DNA of 64,000 nt from Paenibacillus sp. FSL W8-0186 (GCF_037969765.1 NZ_CP150207.1:5091501-5155500); one strand, 5' to 3'. Shown: positions 34,812-44,714, counted from the stretch's first letter. Made by a program: numbers and translations. Notes: generated by a model from the sequence alone, not told the origin.

Positions 34812-35564
34812 TTACCGCGATTTCGTAAGATTTCCTCTCTCACGCAGCACGCGTACTGCGAATTTCGGCAGCGCAAGCATTCTACGGAACCGGGTCGGCT
34901 CCTTTATCAGGCGGTATAACCATTCAAGCCGAAGCTTCTGGAACACCTTTGGGGCGCGTTTGGTCCGGCCGGATATGACATCGAAGCTGCCGCCCACGCC
35001 CATCATGACAGGCACGGCAAGACGCTGCTTATGTTTAGCGATCCATGGCTCCTGTGTATCCGCCCCGCGAGCAACAAACAGGAGATCCGGGCTGGTTCTG
35101 CGAACTTCCTCTATAACCTCATCATCCTGCTCCGGGCCGAAATATCCGTCCCGATACCCTACAATTTCCGTTCCCGGATATTGCATTTTGAGCCGATTCG
35201 CCGCCTCTTGCACGACTTCCGGGCTCGCCCCTAACAAATATACCCTCCAGCGATGGCGCTCTCCTTCCTTCATCAGCTCATGAAGAAGGTCAAAACCCGC
35301 CACCCGTTCCGCGACCGGATCGCCGCCGACACGCGACGCCCACACCACACCCGAGCCGTCGGGCACAATCAGATCCGCTTGCTGCATCATTTGCTTATAG
35401 GAGGGATTCTCCAGAGCGGCCATCACCATAATCGGGTTTGCGGTAATCACTTGATGCGGTTTGCGGGCGGATATCGCGCCGGTCAAATATTGAACGGTCT
35501 CCTGCATCCCCCATTTGGAAAAAGGAATCCCAAAAATCGTTACGATGTTGTTATCGCCTTCCAC
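34812..35564 (-). CDS. tagA: WecG/TagA/CpsF-family N-acetylmannosaminyltransferase
   Basis: The predicted protein has 250 residues from GTG 35564, 8 nt behind AGGGAGAG, only 14 nt after the csaB stop. GT26 family motifs are ITANPIMVMAALENP, LIVPDGSGVVWAS with the conserved Asp, and ARGADTQEPWIAKH. It adds ManNAc from UDP-ManNAc to GlcNAc-PP-undecaprenol, forming the disaccharide that begins the wall polymer. The donor would come from WecB encoded at 58962-60128. Confidence 0.94.
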   Translation of the reverse strand: MEGDNNIVTIFGIPFSKWGMQETVQYLTGAISARKPHQVITANPIMVMAALENPSYKQMMQQADLIVPDGSGVVWASRVGGDPVAERVAGFDLLHELMKEGERHRWRVYLLGASPEVVQEAANRLKMQYPGTEIVGYRDGYFGPEQDDEVIEEVRRTSPDLLFVARGADTQEPWIAKHKQRLAVPVMMGVGGSFDVISGRTKRAPKVFQKLRLEWLYRLIKEPTRFRRMLALPKFAVRVLRERGNLTKSR

Positions 35565-35578
35565 GCCAATGCTCTCCC

Positions 35579-36766
35579 TTACTTTCGTAAATATTCCACG
35601 ATTCGTTTTGCCGGAAGCTGCGCCTCACGCCGCAATACCTCAAGCTGTGCCGCATGCGATGCAAGCCAGCCCTCCCGGTCGGACAGCAGCCGCTCGCTCT
35701 GGGCGGCTACGATGCGATGATCGAGATCAGCGCTGCTCCCCACAGGAACACTGCCAAGCCGGCCGAGGAAATGATCGATTTTGGGATCATACGAGATGCC
35801 CAGCATCGGCACATTTTGCGAAGCCGCATAGATCAGGCTATGAAGCCTCATTCCGATCAGCAAGTCACATCTGCTCACTTCCTCCAGCATCTCCAGTGGA
35901 GTCTCGCTCTGTGGCGCGATGCTGATTTCGCTGCCATGATCCTCAGCGTGACTTAACATATTCATCACGAAGCGGGAAGCTTCATCATCACCTGGGTAAT
36001 GAAACGGCAGGAACCGAATGTGCAGAGCCATTCTGCTTAGCAGCGCATCCAGGCCTTCGGCCAGCTTCATCAGCTCTGTCCGCTGCGGATTCCAGAAACG
36101 GACGGAGACGCCAACAACCGGAAGCCCTCGCTTGCCGGAGGCTGCTCCTCCCTCTTCGCTTCCCGCTGCCCTGCCGGAGTCCGATGCTGTAATGTCTCCC
36201 CTTGAATCCGCTCGAGGCAGAGATAACCCCATGACCGGATCGGGAACGACTTCGATCATGTTCTTGGGAATGCCAATATCGCGCAGCAATGCCGATGATT
36301 CGACATCGCGGACAGAGACGTACTCACAGCGGCGATATACCGAGGCGATCAAAGGGCGGAACATTCTCCGATTCACCGGCCCGATCCCTTGAGCATAGAC
36401 GAAGGTCGGCTTCCGCAGCCACTGCGCCAGCTTGACGACACCCAAATAATAGGGGATCGTCTTTACCCCTGTCGCATCCTGCAGCAGGCTGCCCCCGCCG
36501 CTAATAAGGCCGCTGCTATTCTTGATAGCGTCCCTTACTTCACTAAATTTCATCCGGTGTACGGCCTTGACTCCGTAGGTCCGCGCCGTCCATTCCGGAT
36601 CGATCGACAAGACGACAGGTTCGATCCTAAGCCCTGCCGCCTCGCTCTCTTCCCGAAGAGCGGTCAGAATCGATTGCAGCACGGCTTCGTCCCCGATATT
36701 CCGAAAACCGTAGTAACCAGAAATAACTATGGTTTGAGAAGACGTGGCGACCATTTCTCCCAGCAC
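35579..36766 (-). CDS. csaB: CsaB polysaccharide pyruvyl transferase
   Basis: Up to 395 residues from GTG 36766, or 391 from ATG 36754; neither has ideal spacing and both overlap the upstream gene (27-40 nt). The pyruvyl-transferase pattern is clear: ISGYYGFRNIGDEAVLQSIL at the N-terminus, GGGSLLQDATG, VYAQGIGPVN, and MRLHSLIYAASQNVPMLGI near the C-terminus. CsaB adds a 4,6-linked pyruvate ketal to ManNAc of the wall polymer, the group recognised by SLH domains. A Gly/Ser/Ala-rich insert (about 212-246) interrupts the middle of the domain and looks like a flexible linker. Confidence 0.95.
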   Translation of the reverse strand: MLGEMVATSSQTIVISGYYGFRNIGDEAVLQSILTALREESEAAGLRIEPVVLSIDPEWTARTYGVKAVHRMKFSEVRDAIKNSSGLISGGGSLLQDATGVKTIPYYLGVVKLAQWLRKPTFVYAQGIGPVNRRMFRPLIASVYRRCEYVSVRDVESSALLRDIGIPKNMIEVVPDPVMGLSLPRADSRGDITASDSGRAAGSEEGGAASGKRGLPVVGVSVRFWNPQRTELMKLAEGLDALLSRMALHIRFLPFHYPGDDEASRFVMNMLSHAEDHGSEISIAPQSETPLEMLEEVSRCDLLIGMRLHSLIYAASQNVPMLGISYDPKIDHFLGRLGSVPVGSSADLDHRIVAAQSERLLSDREGWLASHAAQLEVLRREAQLPAKRIVEYLRK

Positions 36767-38748
36767 CTTTCAAGGATATACCATACCAGCAGGGCCAACA
36801 GGCCAAAGATCAAGCCTAGACCTAATCCCAGCAACCCGCGAATAAGCGAAAGCACAGCTGGCGTATGAATATGAGCAAAGGTATCGACCATCGACAGCTG
36901 ACCGATGACCGCTACAATCATCGCGTACAGAGCCCAGCGGTAACGCAGCGCCGCAAAGATACCTACAATAAATAATGGATGCGCGAATAAAAACTCTTTA
37001 TTTCGCGGCCTTACGCCAAATGTATTCTCCAGGATTGACCGGAATGCCGCTTCTCCCGGAAGCGGAGTTCCTGCGTTCCCTGTGCGAGACAAATAATAGA
37101 ACGCGGCCGCACCCAGCACGACAGCTCCTACAACCATCACGAGAGTGATTGGCATGCGCATCCATGCCCGCAATTCCTGCACCAAGTTAGTACCCTTATA
37201 CAACATAATATAAACAGCAACCAAGAAAACCGGAGCCAAATGAAGCAGACTAACCCCGCGGAACTGGCTGAGTACCAAGCTGTAGGTAATGTTATTGAGC
37301 AGGGCTATGACAAAAGGTACTGCGGACAACGACAGAACCGCCGTTTTGAAGTACAGCACCAGCGAATGCGACAGCCTGCGGCCCGCAGACATGCTCGGGA
37401 TCGCCTGACTCAGATCCCTAACCTTGCGGATCGCCAGAATCATCGCAACCGTCGGCGCACTGATGGCCACGAATAAAGCGAGAGCCTGTTCCAGCAAAGT
37501 AGGCTTCAAGACGTATAATCCCGCCGAACCGACCAATCCCAGCAGGAATGAACCCAGCGTCAGCGATGGGGCGAAAATGGACACCAGAAGCGCCACGAAA
37601 GCTACGCCGCCTACGATGACGATGGCCTTTAAGTAAGTCTGCCAGGAGCTATCCACCACTTGAAAAGCCTCCGCCTGTCCTAACTCAAAGCCGTTATCTT
37701 TCACACGCTGTACCGCATCCCCTGGCTCAAGAAGCGTATGAATGATATTGTCGAGAGGGTTTGTAACCGCACCTTTCTGCAAGTCTTTGCTTGGAGCGGC
37801 ATTGAAGTAAATCATGCGAATATTCCGGTCCTTCGTCGCAAGCGCAATCTTGTCGGCAACGACCATCCTATCCAAATTCACATCGGTATCGGACAGCGAG
37901 AACAGACGTACGGCATTATAGCCGGTCAAATAAGCGATTTTATGGAAGCCTTTAGGCTGCACCTTCATATTCTCGATAACAACTATGCCTAGTTCATGCT
38001 TGTTCAGCAGCGCTGCCATCGTCTCGACGCTGTTCTTTTCCTCATCTTCGCCGTAGCCTTTGACGCCTTCACCGTCGAGCATAATCCGTTTTACCCCGTT
38101 ATCTTTATAAAAAGACAGCAGCTTATCCACATCTTCTTCATTAAATGGAACATTGTCGCTAATCCGCGGTACGATATTGAAGCCTTTGTCCCGCAGCATT
38201 GCAAAAGCGATCGGATCCGTCTCCAGAAGCGGCTTAAGGACAGCGTCTTCCGGTCCCGCTGCAATGACCAACCCGCTTTGCTCCCCATATTGCCATGGAG
38301 ATGTTGCAATATCCAAATCGCGCAGCCCTTTCTCAATCAAAGGTCTGAGCTGCCGGTCATTCTCTTCGTTCGTAAAAGCGATATACGTATAATTGCCATT
38401 CTCGGCGATTACGCCCTGATTCATCTTAGCTACATCCGCAGCCGTAAACAGCATGATCCGGCGCGCCTTGGACAGTTCATCCAAAGTCGTCTCGAACATG
38501 GCCATCGAGCCAACGCCGGCATTCTTCAAGCGGTCAAGCTGCTCGTTCATGAATGCGGCTGGGTCGGCCTGATATGACGCTACCTCCAACAATCCGCGAT
38601 AATTAAATACAAACTCTACCTTCTTCGCCGACGCTTCCGTCTGAATGCGTTGATAAATGACCGGCAAAGAAGCAATGATGCCAATTACGACTAATATCCA
38701 CAACCATTTGCGGGAAGCATTGTTCCACCGCGGCCAACCTTGGATCAC
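36727..38748 (-). CDS. DUF5693-like polytopic membrane protein of the wall-polymer locus
   Basis: The predicted protein has 673 residues. One membrane helix at the N-terminus (~14-31) is followed by an extracytoplasmic domain (~40-370) with alternating strand/helix pattern. That domain includes FETTLDELSK, VKRIMLDGEGVKGYG and MIYFNAAPS, suggesting a TIM-barrel-like, glycosidase or deacetylase-like fold. About eight to ten membrane helices follow (~378-660). Its start region is CATTGTTCC... with ATG 38748; its stop lies inside csaB, so the two are coupled. I recall this family as DUF5693 adjacent to csaB in Paenibacillus, without an assigned function. The topology would suit a polymer export, polymerase or transfer role, but that is inference. 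Confidence 0.82.
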   Translation of the reverse strand: MIQGWPRWNNASRKWLWILVVIGIIASLPVIYQRIQTEASAKKVEFVFNYRGLLEVASYQADPAAFMNEQLDRLKNAGVGSMAMFETTLDELSKARRIMLFTAADVAKMNQGVIAENGNYTYIAFTNEENDRQLRPLIEKGLRDLDIATSPWQYGEQSGLVIAAGPEDAVLKPLLETDPIAFAMLRDKGFNIVPRISDNVPFNEEDVDKLLSFYKDNGVKRIMLDGEGVKGYGEDEEKNSVETMAALLNKHELGIVVIENMKVQPKGFHKIAYLTGYNAVRLFSLSDTDVNLDRMVVADKIALATKDRNIRMIYFNAAPSKDLQKGAVTNPLDNIIHTLLEPGDAVQRVKDNGFELGQAEAFQVVDSSWQTYLKAIVIVGGVAFVALLVSIFAPSLTLGSFLLGLVGSAGLYVLKPTLLEQALALFVAISAPTVAMILAIRKVRDLSQAIPSMSAGRRLSHSLVLYFKTAVLSLSAVPFVIALLNNITYSLVLSQFRGVSLLHLAPVFLVAVYIMLYKGTNLVQELRAWMRMPITLVMVVGAVVLGAAAFYYLSRTGNAGTPLPGEAAFRSILENTFGVRPRNKEFLFAHPLFIVGIFAALRYRWALYAMIVAVIGQLSMVDTFAHIHTPAVLSLIRGLLGLGLGLIFGLLALLVWYILERCWEKWSPRLLKP

Positions 38749-38958
38749 AAAGGTACCTCCTCAATATGAATCCCGCCCCTGCCGGTTTGAATCCCGCATA
38801 GGCGGGATCCTCCCAGGATAGGACAAAATCAAATCCGTTCTCGCGAAGCGATCGCGATTAATTTCAAGCAATCGTACATGCTCCAGTTTACATTGCCATA
38901 GGCATACATGCCCCTACATATCATGCAACACTACACCAGTCGCCATCAACCCTCAAAT
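38749..38958. other. Intergenic region with an inverted repeat
   Basis: ATCCCGC and GCGGGAT (about 38793-38811) form a 7-bp stem around ATAG. There is no U-run, so it is a weak terminator or regulatory hairpin between the mutase and DUF5693-like genes. Confidence 0.4.
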
Positions 38959-40677
38959 TTAGGCATCAACGCGCTTCAGCACTTCTTCCTGGATGCGCTC
39001 CAGCCGAGCCGCAGCATCCGCACTGGAAGTGCCCCGCACCGCGAAATAAAATTTAATCTTCGGTTCCGTACCGGACGGACGAAGACAGAACCACGAACCG
39101 TCCTCAAGTGAAAATTTTAATACATTTTCCTTCGGCAGCCCATAAAGGCCCAGGGAAAAGTCCTCTACCTTGGTTACCGGGATATCCCCGATGACTTGCG
39201 GCGGCTCGCTCCGGAACTTCTCCATCAACGCTACGATTTGCGCCAAACCATCTTTACCCTTCAACGTCCGCGACACTAGTGATTCACGGTAATAGCCGAA
39301 TTTCGCGTACAATTCCTCCAGCACATCGACCAATGATTTGCCTTGCTGCTTATAATAAGCTGCAGCTTCGCAAATAAGCGTGGAGGCGACGATCGCATCC
39401 TTGTCGCGGGCATAATTTCCAGCCAGGTAACCGTAGCTTTCCTCATAGCCAAACAAATATGTGTAGTCCCCGGACTGTTCGAATTGATCCATTTTCTCGC
39501 CAATATATTTAAACCCGGTCAGTGTATTAAACACCTCGGCTCCATAATAGCGGGCGATTTCCGCGCCGAATTCGCTGGTAACGATCGTTTTGACAATCGC
39601 CCCATTGCCTGGCAGCTTGCCGGCTTCCTTCATTTGGCTCAAAATATAATGAACAAGAATTGCTCCGGACTGATTGCCAGTCAGAACCTCATACTCGCCA
39701 GCTGCGTTTTTGACCACAGCGCCCATCCGGTCCGCGTCCGGATCTGTGCCGATCAAGATGTCGGCTCCCACTTGCTCTCCCAGTTCGATCGCCAGCTTGA
39801 AGGCTTCCCGCTCTTCCGGGTTTGGCGATTTCACTGTTGAGAACTCTGCGTCAGGCTGCTCCTGCTCCTTGACGATATGAACCTGTGTAAAGCCCAATTT
39901 ATCCAATACTCGCCGTACAGGGATGTTCCCCGTTCCGTGAAGCGGCGTAAATACGACGACAACATCTTTGGCAGCGCCCGATGCCAGCAGCTCCGGATTC
40001 AGGCTCACACCAGCTACCGTATTGAAAAATGCCTCGTCCTCCGCTTCGCCTAACCAAACGAGCAGCCCTTTAACTTCGGCTTCTTCTTTTGTGAGACGCT
40101 GTACTTGCTCAAAGGAAGTAAGCCCCTTGATATTATTGATGACCTGCTCTGCCTCATGCGGAACAAGCTGGCCGCCGTTAGCGTTGTATACTTTATAGCC
40201 GTTATATTCCGGCGGATTGTGGCTCGCCGTGATCACAATCCCTCCGGTTGCACCAACATGGCGAACCGTGAAGGATAGCTGCGGCGTTGGGCGAAGGGAT
40301 GGGAACAGCTTCGCTTCGATTCCGTTGCCAGCCAGCACCAATGCGGCTTCCAGCGCAAATTCCGGGGAGAAATGGCGGCTGTCATGTGCAATGACGACCG
40401 ACGGACGTCCTTCTTGATTCCCATGAACCTTGAGCAAGTACTGGGCCAACCCTTGCGTAGCGCGTCCGACTGTATAACGGTTCATTCGGTTGCTTCCTGC
40501 TCCGATGACGCCGCGCAGGCCGCCGGTTCCGAATTCCAGATCCCGATAGAAGCGATCCTCCAGTTCCGCAGGATTAGAAGCTAATGCTCTCAGCTCTTCT
40601 TTTGTCGCTTCATCGATGGATGGATCATCCAGCCAGCTCTTCACTTTCTCTTCAACGCTATGACTCAATTCAGCCAT
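38959..40677 (-). CDS. pgcA: Phosphoglucomutase/phosphomannomutase (alpha-D-phosphohexomutase)
   Basis: This 572-residue protein has the four catalytic elements of the phosphohexomutase family. They are the phosphoserine loop TASHNPPEYNGYKVY, the metal site TDPDADRMG, the sugar-binding EESYGY, and the phosphate-binding RPSGTEPKIKFY near the C-terminus. It interconverts glucose-1-P and glucose-6-P and possibly mannose phosphates, feeding nucleotide-sugar synthesis for wall polymers. The length and motif order fit the PgcA/YhxB group. It is followed by a separate gene cluster, so its link to csaB is only positional. Confidence 0.94.
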   Translation of the reverse strand: MAELSHSVEEKVKSWLDDPSIDEATKEELRALASNPAELEDRFYRDLEFGTGGLRGVIGAGSNRMNRYTVGRATQGLAQYLLKVHGNQEGRPSVVIAHDSRHFSPEFALEAALVLAGNGIEAKLFPSLRPTPQLSFTVRHVGATGGIVITASHNPPEYNGYKVYNANGGQLVPHEAEQVINNIKGLTSFEQVQRLTKEEAEVKGLLVWLGEAEDEAFFNTVAGVSLNPELLASGAAKDVVVVFTPLHGTGNIPVRRVLDKLGFTQVHIVKEQEQPDAEFSTVKSPNPEEREAFKLAIELGEQVGADILIGTDPDADRMGAVVKNAAGEYEVLTGNQSGAILVHYILSQMKEAGKLPGNGAIVKTIVTSEFGAEIARYYGAEVFNTLTGFKYIGEKMDQFEQSGDYTYLFGYEESYGYLAGNYARDKDAIVASTLICEAAAYYKQQGKSLVDVLEELYAKFGYYRESLVSRTLKGKDGLAQIVALMEKFRSEPPQVIGDIPVTKVEDFSLGLYGLPKENVLKFSLEDGSWFCLRPSGTEPKIKFYFAVRGTSSADAAARLERIQEEVLKRVDA

Positions 40678-40756
40678 GGTTACAAACTCCTCCTTAAACT
40701 TATCTCTATAAAATATACAGGCCGCTTACCGGCCGCTATTGTACTAAATCCCTTGC

Positions 40757-41179
40757 TTAGGAGAGCGCAAACATGATCTCGCCTTCCGCTACGACCTTGC
40801 CTTCAACCGAAGCTACGGCCCGGCCTTTGCCGATGGAGCCTTTAAGCCGGATAATTTCTACCTCAAGACGCAAGGTGTCGCCCGGAACGACCTGACCGCG
40901 AAAACGGAAACCGTCAAGCCCGGCAAGAAAACCGATCTTGCCGCGGTTGCTCTCCACATTCAGAATCGCTGCCGCCCCAACCTGAGCAAGCGCCTCCGTT
41001 ATAAGCACGCCCGGCATGACCGGATACTCCGGAAAATGTCCCGCGAAAAACGGCTCGTTCACCGTGACGTTCTTGATGCCGACAGCCCGCTTGCCATCCT
41101 CCATTTCTATAATCCGATCCACCAGCAGAAATGGGGGACGGTGTGGAATGATTTCTTGAATTTGCTTCGAATCTAACAT
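40757..41179 (-). CDS. fabZ: 3-hydroxyacyl-ACP dehydratase FabZ
   Basis: The predicted protein has 140 residues from ATG 41179, behind AGGGAG at 8 nt; the longer in-frame extension has no ribosome site. The hot-dog fold motif [16 protein letters not shown] holds the catalytic His, and [11 protein letters not shown] the catalytic Glu. It dehydrates beta-hydroxyacyl-ACP in fatty-acid elongation. In B. subtilis fabZ also lies near flhO/flhP and mbl, supporting conserved order. Confidence 0.97.
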   Translation of the reverse strand: MLDSKQIQEIIPHRPPFLLVDRIIEMEDGKRAVGIKNVTVNEPFFAGHFPEYPVMPGVLITEALAQVGAAAILNVESNRGKIGFLAGLDGFRFRGQVVPGDTLRLEVEIIRLKGSIGKGRAVASVEGKVVAEGEIMFALS

Positions 41180-41385
41180 ATGTACTGCTCCCTTCATTAT
41201 TCTTTTCATTCGCCCTGCCGTATAAAAAAGGCGGGGGACGGCCAAACTGTAATTATCCTTCGCCTCTGCAGAAGCGAGGGTTAAGATAAGGGGCTGATCC
41301 ATCAAGGCATAATGCCGACAATGTGATCAAGCCCTTGATTGTTCTTCTGGCATACAGCACCCCCATCATTATACATTTTCCGCTT

Positions 41386-41420
41386 TAAAAAAGAAAACTC
41401 CCGATTTCCGGGAGCCTTTC
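41386..41420 (-). terminator. Terminator after the EpuA-like gene
   Basis: CTCCCG (41399-41404) pairs with CGGGAG (41409-41414). The A-run at 41386-41397 gives a U-run on the minus strand. It lies 38 nt beyond the stop at 41458. Confidence 0.75.
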
Positions 41421-41457
41421 GTCATTTTTTGCAATTGTTTCATGATTTAGCACCTTG

Positions 41458-41658
41458 TTAAGGAGCAAATACTAAGTCAAACACATGTCTCCATGTACTC
41501 CATTCCAGGACACCGCTGAAATCCTGCTTGCCGAGTACGACATAACCTACAACTGCTCCTCCAAACAATGCCAGGCCAAGGAACAGAAGGATGAGAAAGA
41601 TCCGCAGGAGTATGATCCAGCCGGAACGTTTCTTAACCGGTTTCTTGTCTTGCCTCAT
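41458..41658 (-). CDS. EpuA-like small membrane protein (annotated in some genomes as RNA polymerase subunit beta-like)
   Basis: The predicted protein has 66 residues from ATG 41658, 6 nt after GGTGGAG; GTG 41670 is the alternative. A basic, Lys-rich N-terminus is followed by one membrane helix (about 14-40, GWIILLRIFLILLFLGLALF). A conserved C-terminal stretch reads GYVVLGKQDF, then WSTWRHVFDLVFAP. These features match the EpuA/PF11772 family of single-span proteins whose function is unknown. It is directly downstream of flhP, so it shares the mbl-flhOP transcript and is followed by a terminator. Confidence 0.85.
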   Translation of the reverse strand: MRQDKKPVKKRSGWIILLRIFLILLFLGLALFGGAVVGYVVLGKQDFSGVLEWSTWRHVFDLVFAP

Positions 41659-41670
41659 GAAATTCTCCAC

Positions 41671-42489
41671 CTATCCGCGCAAGTTATTAGCCAAATTCAT
41701 CATCGTATCACTGGAAGTTAGCGCGCGTGCAGCAAGCTGATAAGCTCGTTGCACCTTTAGCATTTCAGCCATTTCATTTGCCAAATCGACATTGGAGTTC
41801 TCAAGGACACCCTGCCGAATCGTCGCCTGCTCTTCCTCAGGAAGATCGGAAGTAGCGGCAATTATGCCTTCCCGCACTCCCGGGGGGAGTACAAATAGAC
41901 TGCTGTCCTTCTGGATCAGCGCATCGGGACGCAGCGGAGTCACTAGTCCGATGCGGCCGACCTCTGTTTCAACTTCTCCGTCCACGGCGATAATGTTCCC
42001 CGCCCCGTCAATGTGCAGCTTCGAGCCGGTAGGAACCTCGATCAGCTCGCCTTCTTCATCCAGCACCGGGTGCCCGAGGCTTGTGACAAGATATCCCATA
42101 GCCTGATCCTCAGGGTTTGGCTGGACAGAGAAATTTCCCGCTCTGGTGAATCCGACTTCTCCATCCAGGGTCAGCACCTGGAACATCGCGTTACCCTCAA
42201 TAGCCAGATCCGTCATGTTGCCGGTCTCCTTCAGGGTACCCTGTTTAAAGTTCACCGACAGTTCCGACATGCGGGAGCCAAAGCCCATGCTCAATCCAAG
42301 CGGAGTAGCACGTCCGCCGAGCTGGAAATCGGAAGACTGCTGCATCACGCTGTTCAGCGTATCTTGGAAAGCGGCTTCCTTCCTCTTATATCCGGCAGTA
42401 TTGACGTTAGCCATATTGTCGGCAATCATGTCGAGACGCTGCTGAATTCCGTTCATGGATACCATGGCACTGATCATTGAGTTATTCAT
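41671..42489 (-). CDS. flhP: Flagellar hook-basal body protein FlhP (FlgG-like)
   Basis: This 272-residue protein begins MNNSMISAMVSMNGIQQRLD, followed by IADNMANVNTAGYKRKEAAF, the flagellar basal-body rod N-terminal signature. Its C-terminus QRAYQLAARALTSSDTMMNLANNL matches the Flg_bbr_C domain. In B. subtilis FlhO and FlhP form the distal rod. It is coupled to flhO (12-nt gap). Confidence 0.94.
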   Translation of the reverse strand: MNNSMISAMVSMNGIQQRLDMIADNMANVNTAGYKRKEAAFQDTLNSVMQQSSDFQLGGRATPLGLSMGFGSRMSELSVNFKQGTLKETGNMTDLAIEGNAMFQVLTLDGEVGFTRAGNFSVQPNPEDQAMGYLVTSLGHPVLDEEGELIEVPTGSKLHIDGAGNIIAVDGEVETEVGRIGLVTPLRPDALIQKDSSLFVLPPGVREGIIAATSDLPEEEQATIRQGVLENSNVDLANEMAEMLKVQRAYQLAARALTSSDTMMNLANNLRG

Positions 42490-42501
42490 GTGGCCCTCCT
42501 A

Positions 42502-43383
42502 TTATACACGGCCGATTTCATTAACCGCTTTTTCCAGACTTCTATCGTAAAATTGAATCATTTTCTGATTGGATTCATACGCCCGCTGCGCTGCCATCAT
42601 ATCGACCATCGACTGGGCAAGGTTAACGTTGGAGCCTTCTATGTAGCCTTGCTGCACCTGTACCGCGTCGTCTTCCTGAAGCGCACGGATTCCTGCCGCC
42701 TCCTCGTCCTGAACGAGGTACACGCCGTTTCCATCGCGAAATAGCGCCTGCGGCCGGGTAACCACCGAAATGCCCATCTGAATTTCAATCGCCTCGCCAT
42801 TGATTTGCAGGTTGCCCTGGCGGTCGATCTGCAGTGACTCGATCGGCTGATCGTAGCCGAGAACAATCGCATTTCCTTCTGAATCAAGCACCTGGTAACC
42901 TTGCATCGTACGCAGCGCGCCGTCAGGATCAACATAAAAACTTCCGTCACGAGTATAACGAACATTGCCGCCTGTGTCCATGACGGAAAAAAATGCCGCC
43001 GGGCGATAAATGATCTCGCCGTCCTCAGTCACGTATTTCCCCGAGGCGTCAAAAGGAATAGGCTCCCCTGTTGCAGGGTTATCCAAATTTATATTAGAAA
43101 TGAGGGCGAAATCCGAGTTCTTCCCCGTCTCCGTCAAGTCGCCCTGCATATAAGATGGCAGACTCTCCTCCACAAAAACCCCGGTATTCAGCTTCCCGAT
43201 CCGCCGTGTGCCCAGCGTACTGTCGCCTACGAGCGAAACAAGCATTTCGGGAAAAGCACGCGATACGCTGTTCATCTGCTTATAACCCGGTGTATTGATA
43301 TTTGCTATATTCTGCGTCACCGTATCATGGCGCCTTTGCTCCGTGATCATACCGGAAGCAGCGGTGTAGAGCCCTCTTAACAT
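42502..43383 (-). CDS. flhO: Flagellar hook-basal body protein FlhO (FlgF/FlgG-like)
   Basis: This 293-residue protein starts MLRGLYTAASGMITEQRRHD and continues TVTQNIANINTPGYKQ, the rod-protein N-terminal motif. It ends with AAQRAYESNQKMIQFYDRSLEKAVNEIG, the rod C-terminal motif. It is cotranscribed with flhP and lies 88 nt downstream of mbl. Confidence 0.94.
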   Translation of the reverse strand: MLRGLYTAASGMITEQRRHDTVTQNIANINTPGYKQMNSVSRAFPEMLVSLVGDSTLGTRRIGKLNTGVFVEESLPSYMQGDLTETGKNSDFALISNINLDNPATGEPIPFDASGKYVTEDGEIIYRPAAFFSVMDTGGNVRYTRDGSFYVDPDGALRTMQGYQVLDSEGNAIVLGYDQPIESLQIDRQGNLQINGEAIEIQMGISVVTRPQALFRDGNGVYLVQDEEAAGIRALQEDDAVQVQQGYIEGSNVNLAQSMVDMMAAQRAYESNQKMIQFYDRSLEKAVNEIGRV

Positions 43384-43471
43384 GGGACAACCTCCAAACT
43401 TGTTTAGCTTGTCTGCTTGGATCTTCTATGGGACCCAAACGACTTATCTCATAGATATATATATCGGCGAA

Positions 43472-44467
43472 TCAGAATTTTTTCTTAATAACTTTATCCA
43501 AATTATCAAGCATCATGCCCGTGCCTTTGACGACGCAATGCATCGGATCCTCCGCAATGAGCACCGGCACACGGAGTTCCTCGGACAACAGCTCGTCCAA
43601 TCCGTTCAATAGAGCGCCTCCGCCAGTCAGAATGACACCCCGGTCGATAATATCCGCAGACAGCTCGGGCGGTGTCCGTTCCAATACCGATTTTGCTGCA
43701 GCAACGATTGATGCGACAGGATCCGACAAAGCCTCCTGCACCTCCTTCGAGGTGATCGTGACCGTAAGCGGCAGACCCGATACCATATCCCTTCCGCGGA
43801 TGTCCAGCTCGGCCAGCGCTCCTGACGGATGAACCGTACCGATAGCAATTTTGATGTCCTCTGCCGTCCGTTCTCCAATCAGCAGCTTGTACTTCGATTT
43901 AATATATTTAATGATGGCGGTATCAAAAGTATCCCCAGCGATTTTGATCGACGAAGCCGTGACGATGTCCCCCATCGAGAGCACCGCCACATCCGTCGTC
44001 CCTCCGCCGATATCGACCACCATGTTACCGCTCGGCTCATATATGTCCATGCCGGCGCCGATGGCTGCCGCCTTCGGCTCTTCCTCCAGAAATACATCTC
44101 TGGCGCCGCTATGCTCAGCAGCTTCGCGAATCGACTTTTGCTCTACAGACGTAATATTCGTTGGCGCACAAATAAGAACACGGGGGTGGCTGTACCAACT
44201 TTTGCCCCCGACCCGGTTAATAAAATGCTTCAGCATCGTTTCCGTAATTTCAAAATCAGCAATGACGCCGTCTCTTAGCGGACGGATCGCAACGATATTT
44301 CCCGGCGTGCGCCCTACCATGCGTCTTGCATCCTCGCCGACGGCAAGCACCCGCTTCGTGTCGCTTTCTATCGCTACGACGGACGGTTCGTCGAGAACAA
44401 CCCCTTTTCCTTTCACATGAATCAATACATTTGCTGTACCTAAGTCAATACCGATATCCTTGCCCAT
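43472..44467 (-). CDS. mbl: MreB-like cell-shape protein Mbl
   Basis: The predicted protein has 331 residues from ATG 44467, behind GGGGGAGC. It starts GKDIGIDLGTANVLIHVKG, with actin-fold phosphate loops DLGTANVLI and DIGGGTTDVAVLS and the ILTGGGALLNGLDEL adenosine motif. It forms dynamic filaments guiding elongation and lateral wall synthesis. The neighbours spoIIID (upstream) and flhO/flhP (downstream) match the B. subtilis order that identifies it as Mbl rather than MreB or MreBH. Confidence 0.95.
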   Translation of the reverse strand: MGKDIGIDLGTANVLIHVKGKGVVLDEPSVVAIESDTKRVLAVGEDARRMVGRTPGNIVAIRPLRDGVIADFEITETMLKHFINRVGGKSWYSHPRVLICAPTNITSVEQKSIREAAEHSGARDVFLEEEPKAAAIGAGMDIYEPSGNMVVDIGGGTTDVAVLSMGDIVTASSIKIAGDTFDTAIIKYIKSKYKLLIGERTAEDIKIAIGTVHPSGALAELDIRGRDMVSGLPLTVTITSKEVQEALSDPVASIVAAAKSVLERTPPELSADIIDRGVILTGGGALLNGLDELLSEELRVPVLIAEDPMHCVVKGTGMMLDNLDKVIKKKF

Positions 44468-44714
44468 TATTCCGATGCTCCCCCAAAGCGTATTTTGTAA
44501 ATCATGGAAAACGATGCGTTCAGTATATGGTAAATGTTTCCCTGTCATTACTCCGTTATTATTCGACAAAAACTTCGATTATTCCTTTATATTTCGGGAT
44601 TTATAGATAAAAATCCGCTTTTCCATGCCATATTTAAAAATACCATACTTTGGGGGATGTGTTCAATGATAATCCTGCCCGCTCAAACATTGCCTTTCGA
44701 GTGCCTTCAGGGGG

